From Ignavibacteriaceae bacterium (GTDB lineage: Bacteria > Bacteroidota > Ignavibacteria > Ignavibacteriales > Ignavibacteriaceae), in NCBI GenBank assembly GCA_026193755.1, contig JAPHUI010000071.1, positions 1 through 7,762 on the forward strand: 7,762 nt of DNA. The letters run 5' to 3'. Below the pieces are notes generated by a model. The model was not told the DNA's origin and made no database searches. It saw only the letters and a program-made list of their open reading frames with translations. Numbering within the stretch: the first letter of the stretch is position 1; the number at the start of each line of letters is the position of its first letter. Shown piece after piece: positions 1 through 6,203 of this stretch. Both the position numbers and the translations under genes were made by a program.

Positions 1-165
1 TACTGCCATCAAACTCAACTTCATACTCACCGGCAGGTTTTTCTTCGTTAACTAGTGTTGCAATTTCGTTTCCAAGAACGTCATAAACTTTTAGTGTTAC
101 AAATTGCCGACTGCCAATGGCATACTGTAGACTGGTTGTTGGGTTAAACGGGTTTGGGTAGTTTT
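1..165 (-). repeat. T9SS sorting-domain coding repeat, copy 1 (truncated)
   Basis: First of three imperfect direct copies of the sorting-domain coding sequence on the minus strand. It encodes QNYPNPFNPTT, a variable loop (AIGSRQF), LKVYDVLGNEIATLVNEEK and GEYEVEFDG, and then leaves the window. It is clearly alike at both DNA and protein level to the copies at 892-1152 and 3517-3792. Confidence 0.85.
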
Positions 166-876
166 GTTCAAGAGAAAAAACAGAAGGATTTGTTTCTTCG
201 GTTTCAACCGATACAAATGCGTCTCCGAACCAGAAATTATCAACATACATTTCATTATCCGGATAATTACCAAAAAAATCAACTGCCGCTAACCTTAAAG
301 CACCCCCATAACCATGTGCACCAAGAGTCCATTGCCAAACACAAATTGAATTATTATTTACTTTTAATTCTCCAATATCTGAATAAAGATTGACAATGAT
401 TTTGACATGAAACCATGTGTTATTAGGAAAAGCAAATTGCGTAGCTCCAACCATCCCGGTATTTACAGTGGCAATTCCACCGTCCGGAAAAAAAACTTCA
501 ATAGCCCATTCAGCAGGATCAGGTAAAAAACCCGATAATAAATTAAAGTAACCCCCTTCACTGGCAGGTATCATCATATCAAACTCGACATTCCATACTC
601 CGGAAGTTTGATACCAAGGCGTTTAACAACATCATTGTTGTATAGTATGACAAATGATTTTATTCCACTAAATGCATAGTCTGTTGTAATATATCCATCC
701 TCAACAGGGTTACAGGGAATTAAACTCCACGTTGTCCAGTTAATTGAGTCTTGGCAGGCAAGCTGTTCTCCGGCTATGTAATTTTCAAAATCAGTAAAGT
801 AAAATTGTGCGGTAGAATAAGGTGTAAATAATAAAATACTGAATAATGCAAGAAAGAAAATATATGTTTTTTTCAT
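1..876 (-). pseudogene. Frameshifted, edge-truncated T9SS-secreted jelly-roll-like protein
   Basis: The ATG at 874-876 starts a clear signal peptide (MKKTYIFFLALFSILLFTPYSTAQ region) with a GAGG ribosome binding site six bases upstream. The frame stays open to a TGA at 574-576. The next frame is then open from about 623 to the window edge and continues the same protein: WYQTSGVWNVEFDMMIP, then SGFLPDPAEWAIEVFFPDGG, NNTWFHVKIIVNL, DNEMYVDNFWFGDAF. It ends in a T9SS sorting domain (NPFNPTT, LKVYDVLGNEIATL, GEYEVEFDG) that runs off the left edge. The body (DFENY...WTTWS, SGIKSF, GYFNLL) resembles concanavalin-like jelly-roll domains of Bacteroidota secreted proteins. That is family knowledge, and no activity can be assigned. 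Restoring one base near 611-620 would give one reading frame of about 292 visible codons. It could be a recent pseudogene or a sequencing error. It lies 15 bases after the Asp-box gene and is probably co-transcribed with it. Confidence 0.82.
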
Positions 877-891
877 AACTTACCTCAATAT

Positions 892-1152
892 TTATTTGAG
901 TAGTATCATTTTCTTTGTTTCAATGTAGTTGCCTGCATTTAATTTATAAAAATATATCCCGCTCGTAAGTCCTTCTCCGTTGAATTCAACTTCATATTCT
1001 CCAACTGGTTTTTCTTCATTAACTAGAGTTGCAACTTCATTTCCAAGAACATCATAAACTTTTAAACTTACAAATCCGAAATCCGCAATCCGAAATTCTA
1101 TCTTTGTTGTTGGGTTAAACGGGTTGGGGTAATTTTGGTACAACTGAAAATT
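892..1152 (-). repeat. T9SS sorting-domain coding repeat, copy 2
   Basis: Complete copy encoding QNYPNPFNPTTKIEF, a variable loop (RIADFGF), LKVYDVLGNEVATL, GEYEVEFNG, SGIYFYKL and the C-terminus KKMILLK. Its last 60 or so bases match the copy at 3517 closely, including an identical run of more than 20 bases coding for the ETKKM region. Sequence this similar in tandem could support recombination or gene conversion. Confidence 0.85.
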
Positions 1153-3459
1153 GTTTGCAATAATAGAATTTGTTTCAACAGGAACTAAAAGATCCGCTTC
1201 ATAAACTCCATTTCCGTGAGTCGCAACTCGCAGCTTATGATTTGATGCCAGAATATTCAGATCGTAAACAAAAACCGCTTCTGGTAATCCGTTTGAATAC
1301 TCAGACCAAGTACTACCTGCATCGATTGAAGCGTAAACTGTTATATCATTTCCAAAGAAAACTTTATTTTCATCTAATGGATCGACTATTACGGAAAATG
1401 CCGGTGCATCAGGTAACGACGAACCGATATCAATCCAGTTCTGTCCTGCATCTGTTGATTTAAATAAATGCGAGCTTCCAAATCCAGCAATAGTTACATA
1501 AACTGTCGATGCATTTGATGGTGCGATTGCTATGTCAGTGAGATACCTGTCTGGCAATATTCCAGTAATATTATTCCAGGATGTTCCGCCATTGAACGTT
1601 ACAAAGATATTTCCTCGTGAGGAAACAGGTGAGGTAGCTGCATAAACTGTATCGGCGCTATAATTTGAGGCAGTTAAAACCAGAAGAGGATTTCCATCCA
1701 GGCTTTGCCCACCATTAACCCTGGTCCACGAACCACCCTGGTTTGTAGATTTATGAACGTAGATGCTACCTGCATAAAGAGTATTTGGGTTTGAGCGGCA
1801 AACCACGAACGGTGCATAAAATCCGGCACTGGAAGAGTTTGGTGGTTGAATACCGTTCCAGTTGTCACCTAAATTTGTGGACCTCTGCAAAGCTAGATAT
1901 TGATATGTTCCATACATAATATTTTCATTGGTTGGATGTATTCCTGCAGCACAACCATCTCCACCGAGAACTCTTTTCCACGCATCCGTTCCCAGATAAA
2001 TTGCTGTAGCATTATCCTGTAGTCCTCCGATTCCAATATCACCACTTATGAATGATGAGGCAAACTGGCTGTAGAATTGTGTTGATTGATATCCACCGTT
2101 GCAACCTGCAAAAGTTTCTCCACCATCAGTTGATCTGAACACACCACCATCAGTGCCTAAATAAACTATGTTCGGATCATTAGGATTATAAGTAATTGAA
2201 TGTTGATCAGCATGAACGTAATCTGGCGGACCTTCCGGACCTCCGGGGGGAGTTACACCAAAATACCAGAGATACCAGTAAGTTTTTTGAGTTAGGGTAG
2301 TTCCGCCGTTAGTTGATTTATAAACATCAATCCCTCCGGTTAAAATCAGGTTTTGATCTGTTGGGTTGACTCCGACCCAATGAGAATACCAACCCTGGTA
2401 AGTTGAATAATCGGTGGTATTAATTATGCTCCAGTTATCACCGCCGTTTGTTGATTTACAGAGCCATGTTCCCGCACCAGTAGCACTTCCGTTTCCTATG
2501 CTTGCAAAAATTATCTGCGGGTCTGCCTGATAAATTTGCAGTAATGCTTTTCCGCCATAATTTGTAGGTAAGCCGCTTGTTAACTTCGTCCAGGAGGTTC
2601 CACCATCAGTTGTTCTGTAAATTCCGTTACCGGTGCTGTTCAGATTTCCGCAAGCTTCAAAAACTGTGTTGCTGTTGCCAGGCATTATTGCAACATCTGT
2701 AGCCATTAAAATATTGTGCATCTGATTCCAGGTTTGCCCGGCATCAGTAGATTTAAAAGTACCTTCCGTGGTCGCTGCCCAAATTATGTCGTAGTTATTA
2801 GGATCAATTCTGACTTTCTGAACACCTCTTTCTGCATTATAACTCCAGTCGAGACTTTTTGTCCAGGTTACACCGTAATCAGTAGTTTTTAAAATTCCCA
2901 TTCCATAACTGCCGCGTGTTTCTCGGACTGTTAATCCTCCGTGAGAATTCTGATAGTTGTAAACTTCTCCAGTGCCGATATAAATTGTGTTTGAGTCGTT
3001 CTGTACGATAGCAATTGAACTAACTCCGAGAACTGGATATCCGGTCGGCACCTGCTGCCAAACCGAAACACCTACTCCACCTGTGTAGCTTCTCCATAAT
3101 CCACCGCTTGCAGCTCCTGCAAATATAGTGTTAGTATTCAACGGATTGAATTGAACGTCAAGAGTCCTGCCACCGATGTTGTGGGGACCTATTTGCTCGA
3201 ATATGTATGTCAATGGTTTGTCTTGCTGAGTGAGATTGGATTTTGAGTATTGGTAAGCTTTGTAGTAACCGTCAGAGGGAATATCATCATTTGGGTAAGT
3301 TCTTGACCTCGTCCAGAAGTTTAATGCTTCCAATGCATCCGAACTTTCTTCTTTTTCTCCTATTTCATTCCCACTCTTTTTTAATTCAATTAAATTGAAA
3401 GAAATAAACAACGATGCTAAAAAGGCAGAAACCAAAATTAAAATTGTAAGCTTTTTCAT
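892..3459 (-). CDS. T9SS-secreted Asp-box (BNR/sortilin-type) beta-propeller protein
   Basis: 855 residues. An N-terminal hydrophobic segment (residues about 3-23) serves as a signal peptide. Then comes a large propeller region (about 85-755) opening with GPHNIGGR and AGAASGGLW. It holds about eleven Asp-box motifs of the form S/T-x-D/N-x-G-x-x-W, at about residues 191, 236, 282, 335, 381 (degenerate), 442, 526, 570, 620, 667 and 710. The PDYVHADQH segment at 412-420 is typical of this secreted group. Residues about 770-855 are a type A T9SS sorting domain ending KKMILLK, so the product should cross the outer membrane and be attached or released there. Asp boxes occur in sialidases, GH74 enzymes and VPS10/sortilin proteins. 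I see no catalytic signature that picks one, so binding or adhesion is as likely as hydrolysis. The ATG has an AGGA site eight bases upstream. It lies 57 bases after the preceding cargo gene, probably in one operon. Confidence 0.9.
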   Translation of the reverse strand: MKKLTILILVSAFLASLFISFNLIELKKSGNEIGEKEESSDALEALNFWTRSRTYPNDDIPSDGYYKAYQYSKSNLTQQDKPLTYIFEQIGPHNIGGRTLDVQFNPLNTNTIFAGAASGGLWRSYTGGVGVSVWQQVPTGYPVLGVSSIAIVQNDSNTIYIGTGEVYNYQNSHGGLTVRETRGSYGMGILKTTDYGVTWTKSLDWSYNAERGVQKVRIDPNNYDIIWAATTEGTFKSTDAGQTWNQMHNILMATDVAIMPGNSNTVFEACGNLNSTGNGIYRTTDGGTSWTKLTSGLPTNYGGKALLQIYQADPQIIFASIGNGSATGAGTWLCKSTNGGDNWSIINTTDYSTYQGWYSHWVGVNPTDQNLILTGGIDVYKSTNGGTTLTQKTYWYLWYFGVTPPGGPEGPPDYVHADQHSITYNPNDPNIVYLGTDGGVFRSTDGGETFAGCNGGYQSTQFYSQFASSFISGDIGIGGLQDNATAIYLGTDAWKRVLGGDGCAAGIHPTNENIMYGTYQYLALQRSTNLGDNWNGIQPPNSSSAGFYAPFVVCRSNPNTLYAGSIYVHKSTNQGGSWTRVNGGQSLDGNPLLVLTASNYSADTVYAATSPVSSRGNIFVTFNGGTSWNNITGILPDRYLTDIAIAPSNASTVYVTIAGFGSSHLFKSTDAGQNWIDIGSSLPDAPAFSVIVDPLDENKVFFGNDITVYASIDAGSTWSEYSNGLPEAVFVYDLNILASNHKLRVATHGNGVYEADLLVPVETNSIIANNFQLYQNYPNPFNPTTKIEFRIADFGFVSLKVYDVLGNEVATLVNEEKPVGEYEVEFNGEGLTSGIYFYKLNAGNYIETKKMILLK
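1074..1094. repeat. Three tandem heptamers (ATCCGAA / ATCCGCA / ATCCGAA)
   Basis: On the plus strand, three consecutive seven-base units differ at one position. They encode the loop residues around IADFGF in the sorting domain of the Asp-box protein. Twenty-one bases equal seven codons, so the whole block keeps the frame. Confidence 0.75.
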
Positions 3460-3516
3460 ATTTGTAATCCTGAAGTTTTTTTAATTTTAAAATTTATTTT
3501 GATAATGAAAGATACT

Positions 3517-3792
3517 TTATTTTAACAACATCATTTTCTTTGTTTCAATGTAGTTCCCCGCCTTTAACTGGTAGAAATAAATTCCACTCGGTAATTCAGA
3601 TCCATTAAATTCCACTTCATATTCTCCTGGTTGTTTTTCTTCGTTAATTAGAGTTGCAATTTCATTTCCTAAAACATCGTAAACGTTCAATGTAAACACA
3701 GCGTTGTCATTCCGGGCTTGACCCGGAATCTGAAATTTTATTTTTGTTGATGGATTAAATGGGTTGGGGAAGTTTTGACTTAAACTGAACTC
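3517..3792 (-). repeat. T9SS sorting-domain coding repeat, copy 3 (with insert)
   Basis: Complete copy encoding QNFPNPFNPSTKIKF, a longer variable loop (QIPGQARNDNAVF), LNVYDVLGNEIATL, GEYEVEFNG, SGIYFYQL and the C-terminus KKMMLLK. Between the NPFNP motif and VYDVLG it is five residues longer than the other two copies. The extra length coincides with a perfect palindrome in the DNA. Confidence 0.85.
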
Positions 3793-5268
3793 TTTTGGTA
3801 AAAGTCTGGAAGAATCATCAATAGAAAGGAACCTATCAATCGCAAAAGTTGAATCACTTTTATCATAAATTGTACTATCTGCAACATCACTGATTTTAAT
3901 TAAACAATTCCAGGAGGGATTCGGAACTTGAACGAACCATTTGTAAGTACTATCACTCGGTGTTGAATCTACAATTGTAATCCAATTCGTACCCCCATTA
4001 AGACTTAATTTTATTCTTACACTATCAACACTAACACTATTCCATTTAATTTCTATAGTATCTCGAATTGATAAATGTTCTCCTCCGTTTGGAGAAACGA
4101 CTGTAATATTATTAGGCAAATTGTTTTTGAATTTTAACAGCCATATATCCGAATTTCCGGCACCAAAAGATTTAGTATAACCGGTTACTATATATCCGCT
4201 ATCACTGGTTAAATTTATTGAATAAGCTTGATCATCCTGCGGACCACCGACTATTTTTTCCCAGGCAAGAATGCCACTCTCATAACATTTTAGGAATGAA
4301 ATATTCGGCCCATATATCGTAAAAATGAAACCATTATCATTAGTCGGTTCGATTGAAGTCAATACAGCAGGATATTGAGAGCCTAATACTATCTCTTCCC
4401 AGATAACGTTACCATATTGATCAGTTTTGTATATTTTTGGTTCCTCAACCGAGGAAATTTGCCGAATGCTACCTCCTAGTATTAAGTTGCCGTCAGAAAG
4501 TTTTTTAACGACTGGACCCCAAGCAGCGATGTACGCTCCGTAATATCGAGTAGATATGAAGTTACCATTTGACGAGATCCTACTAAAAAAATGTTCATTA
4601 AGATAACTAGGAGGATAAAAAGGATAGGCATAAATACCACAAAAAGCATATCCTCCATCATCAATTTGCAAAACTGAACGACCATGGTAATGAAAATCGG
4701 AAGTACTAGACCCAATTGTTCTTCCCCAAATAAATTTACCATCTGCATCAGTTTTAACAAGCCAAGCATTATTATTCTGACCTACTGAGTCTCCTGCAAT
4801 TATGTAAGTATCATCTGATAGTTGATGACCTTCATAAGCACGTTCATTTGTGGTACCACCAAAAGTCTTAAACCATTCGATATTTCCTAATGAATCAGTT
4901 TTCCATAAAAGAAAATCATCTCCACCATTTCCAGAAGAATTTGTCGTCCCGAATACTGCATATCCGTTATCGTTGGTTTGAACGACATTTGCCGCTCTGT
5001 CATTGCCTGTTCCGCCAAATGTTTTAGTCCAAAGTGTGTCACCATTTTCATCTGTTTTAATTAACCAAATATCCTGCCCGCCAGCTCCAAAGGAACTTGT
5101 TGTTGCTGCAACAATAAATCCACCATCGTTAGTTTGCTTAACTGAATTTCCAACATCTGCTAATGGACCACCGAAAGTTTTTGTCCAGGCTGTATCAGGG
5201 ATTTGGGAATAAATTGCTGAAGATAATAAGAAGAGAAGAATACAGGATAAATATTTTATAGCTTTCAT
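3517..5268 (-). CDS. T9SS-secreted seven-repeat propeller protein with Ig-like domain
   Basis: 583 residues. The signal peptide covers about residues 1-21 (cleavage near AIYSQ). Residues 25-383 can be divided into seven units of about 46-58 residues, each built like W-x-KTFGG ... QTNDGGY-I-G-T ... D-WL-KTD-x-G. Units 1, 2, 3 and 7 are clear and units 4-6 are degenerate. Seven units suggest a seven-bladed propeller (inference). Residues about 386-478 begin VVSPNGGE and continue with I-x-W-x-S, like the Ig-like domain of the Kre9/Knh1 family common in bacterial secreted proteins. Residues about 494-583 are a T9SS sorting domain ending KKMMLLK, so the protein is predicted to be secreted through the Por system. 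The ATG is preceded by AGGGAG at 5277-5282, eight bases away, and by a good Bacteroidota-type promoter. It is the first gene of the three-gene minus-strand run. The sorting domain carries an in-frame palindrome (see 3707-3731). No enzymatic function is recognisable. Confidence 0.9.
   Translation of the reverse strand: MKAIKYLSCILLFLLSSAIYSQIPDTAWTKTFGGPLADVGNSVKQTNDGGFIVAATTSSFGAGGQDIWLIKTDENGDTLWTKTFGGTGNDRAANVVQTNDNGYAVFGTTNSSGNGGDDFLLWKTDSLGNIEWFKTFGGTTNERAYEGHQLSDDTYIIAGDSVGQNNNAWLVKTDADGKFIWGRTIGSSTSDFHYHGRSVLQIDDGGYAFCGIYAYPFYPPSYLNEHFFSRISSNGNFISTRYYGAYIAAWGPVVKKLSDGNLILGGSIRQISSVEEPKIYKTDQYGNVIWEEIVLGSQYPAVLTSIEPTNDNGFIFTIYGPNISFLKCYESGILAWEKIVGGPQDDQAYSINLTSDSGYIVTGYTKSFGAGNSDIWLLKFKNNLPNNITVVSPNGGEHLSIRDTIEIKWNSVSVDSVRIKLSLNGGTNWITIVDSTPSDSTYKWFVQVPNPSWNCLIKISDVADSTIYDKSDSTFAIDRFLSIDDSSRLLPKEFSLSQNFPNPFNPSTKIKFQIPGQARNDNAVFTLNVYDVLGNEIATLINEEKQPGEYEVEFNGSELPSGIYFYQLKAGNYIETKKMMLLK
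3707..3731. repeat. In-frame palindromic element inside a coding sequence
   Basis: ATTCCGGG (3709-3716) and CCCGGAAT (3722-3729) are perfect eight-base inverted arms around a CTTGA loop. Flanks GTC and C resemble those of the hairpins at 6126-6195. Read in the gene's sense, the element encodes PGQARND in the variable loop of the sorting domain. It probably belongs to the widespread GTCATTCC...GGAATC family of dispersed palindromes (inference from the shared flanks and form). Confidence 0.75.
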
Positions 5269-5276
5269 TGCTATTA

Positions 5277-5325
5277 CTCCCTGTTTAATAGATTCAAACG
5301 TAAGGAATAACTATCCGAAAATCAA
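5277..5325 (-). promoter_or_regulatory. Promoter and ribosome binding site of the T9SS cargo operon
   Basis: On the minus strand, TACGTTTG (5302 down to 5295) matches the Bacteroidota -7 consensus TAnnTTTG exactly. A TTG (5325-5323) lies 20 bases upstream in the place of the -33 element. Transcription would begin around 5290, giving a leader of about 20 bases that contains AGGGAG (5282-5277) eight bases before the ATG. The two elements were identified by eye. Confidence 0.5.
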
Positions 5326-5334
5326 TTAAAATAA

Positions 5335-5362
5335 TTGTTGTCTCATTTTTTTAATATCTTTA
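5335..5362 (+). promoter_or_regulatory. Candidate promoter of the methyltransferase gene
   Basis: TATCTTTA (5355-5362) is one base from the TAnnTTTG consensus, with TTGTTG at 5335-5340 upstream. The spacing is shorter than the usual 19-20 bases, so this is a weak candidate. The 120 bases between the divergent genes hold nothing else I recognise. Confidence 0.25.
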
Positions 5363-5373
5363 CTGTAATTTTT

Positions 5374-5391
5374 AGAAGGTTTTAGCAAGTG
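5374..5391 (+). promoter_or_regulatory. Ribosome binding site supporting a GTG start
   Basis: AGAAGG (5374-5379) sits nine bases upstream of GTG (5389-5391). It decides the start of the methyltransferase: the following residues ADFNYIDHY already belong to the N-terminal part of the protein. Confidence 0.65.
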
Positions 5392-6111
5392 GCAGACTTC
5401 AATTATATAGACCATTACAAAAAAGACGCACTCGAGTTCGATTACTTCGAAGAACGGACAGGCGCAACCGAACACGATGAGAGACGCGTAAGAGAATATA
5501 TTATTTCAAAAATTCCTAAATCGGTCAATTCAATCCTTGATGTGGGCTGTGGAAAAGGCTGGGTTGCAAAAGAATTTCTTCCAAAGGGAAAAACTGTAGT
5601 TTCACTTGATATATCGGTTACAAATCCATCAATAGTAAAAAAGCTTTATTCAAATCCAAAACATTTTGCTATTGCAGCAGATTCGTTTCATCTTCCGTTA
5701 AACGATAACTCATTTGATTGTGTAATCGCATCAGAAATAATTGAGCATGTTGTTGATCCGGCTGGATTTATTAAAGAGTTGTTTCGAGTTATAAAAAAGG
5801 GAGAAAGTTTGATTATTACAACACCCTACAAAGAAAAATTAATTTATTATCTATGCATTCACTGCAACCAAAAAACTCCTGCCAATGCTCACATTCATTC
5901 CTTCGATGAAAAAAAACTTGAGAGTTTGTATTATGGAAATGATCTGGAAAGTTTTAAGTATGAAATTTTTGGGAATAAAATTCTTCTCTTCTTAAGAACT
6001 TATGTGATACTTCAGTTTTTTCCTTTCTGGCTTTGGAAGTTAAAAGATAAGTTCTTTAACCTAATAATTAACAAGCCGGTGCATATAATCTGCATTTATA
6101 AAAAGAAGTGA
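5389..6111 (+). CDS. Class I SAM-dependent methyltransferase
   Basis: 240 residues with the Rossmann methyltransferase order: motif I ILDVGCGKG (49-57) binds S-adenosylmethionine; VSLD (71-74) gives the acidic residue at the end of strand 2; AADSFHLPLNDNSFD (96-110) is the post-II/III region; EIIEHVVDP (116-124) and LFRVIKKGESLIITTPY (131-147) match the Methyltransf_11/25 pattern. After the core there is CIHC (156-159) and HIHSF (168-172), a pattern that could hold a metal or shape the acceptor site. A hydrophobic, aromatic C-terminus (200-236) may contact membrane. The acceptor is unknown. The convergent neighbours, a glycosyltransferase and a FemAB/GNAT-like enzyme, suggest a sugar, lipid or envelope substrate, but this is only inference from context. 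It starts with GTG and is transcribed away from the T9SS cargo genes. No intrinsic terminator with a T-run follows on the plus strand. Confidence 0.9.
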   Translation: MADFNYIDHYKKDALEFDYFEERTGATEHDERRVREYIISKIPKSVNSILDVGCGKGWVAKEFLPKGKTVVSLDISVTNPSIVKKLYSNPKHFAIAADSFHLPLNDNSFDCVIASEIIEHVVDPAGFIKELFRVIKKGESLIITTPYKEKLIYYLCIHCNQKTPANAHIHSFDEKKLESLYYGNDLESFKYEIFGNKILLFLRTYVILQFFPFWLWKLKDKFFNLIINKPVHIICIYKKK

Positions 6112-6125
6112 AAGTGCCATCACAC

Positions 6126-6195
6126 TGTCATTCCCACGAAAGTGGGAATCCACAAATAAACAAAAAAATAGATTCCTGCTTTCGCAGGAATGACA
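6126..6195. repeat. 70-base paired-hairpin palindromic element between convergent genes
   Basis: The ends are inverted repeats TGTCATTCC (6126-6134) and GGAATGACA (6187-6195). Inside are two perfect eight-base-arm hairpins. The left is ATTCCCAC/GTGGGAAT (6130-6149) with loop GAAA; the right is ATTCCTGC/GCAGGAAT (6172-6191) with loop TTTC, which is GAAA on the minus strand. An A-rich spacer (6151-6170) separates them. The layout resembles REP/MITE-like or dRS3-like short repeats and fills most of the 92-base gap between the two stop codons. Confidence 0.8.
6160..6191 (-). terminator. Probable intrinsic terminator of the glycosyltransferase gene
   Basis: On the minus strand the hairpin ATTCCTGC-GAAA-GCAGGAAT is followed at once by CTA and a run of seven T, starting 12 bases past the TAA of the glycosyltransferase gene. 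A GC-rich centre, a GAAA tetraloop and the T-run fit a Rho-independent terminator. Neither hairpin has a T-run in the plus direction, so it would serve only the minus-strand genes. Confidence 0.6.
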
Positions 6196-6203
6196 CATTC
6201 AGG

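Noticed and set aside
154..393. Plus-strand open frame of 79 codons
   Set aside because: It lies wholly opposite the conserved frameshifted T9SS gene, and its translation has no domain character.
1074..1094. Short tandem repeats as a CRISPR-like array
   Set aside because: Seven-base units without spacers inside a coding frame cannot be CRISPR.
1170..1463. Plus-strand open frame of 97 codons
   Set aside because: It is antisense to the Asp-box gene, with no ribosome binding site or recognisable protein pattern.
892..3459. Calling the Asp-box protein a sialidase or xyloglucanase
   Set aside because: Asp boxes are shared by several unrelated activities, and no arginine triad or catalytic acid pair could be identified.
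3507..3514. TATCTTTC on the minus strand as a separate promoter for the Asp-box gene
   Set aside because: It is one base from the -7 consensus, but no TTG lies at the needed distance upstream, so co-transcription from the 5295-5325 promoter is simpler.
4482..4769. Minus-strand open frame of 95 codons in another frame
   Set aside because: It is a shadow within the well-supported seven-repeat gene.
5269..5388. Riboswitch or small RNA in the divergent intergenic region
   Set aside because: It is too short and AT-rich, with no stable stem beyond the promoter elements.
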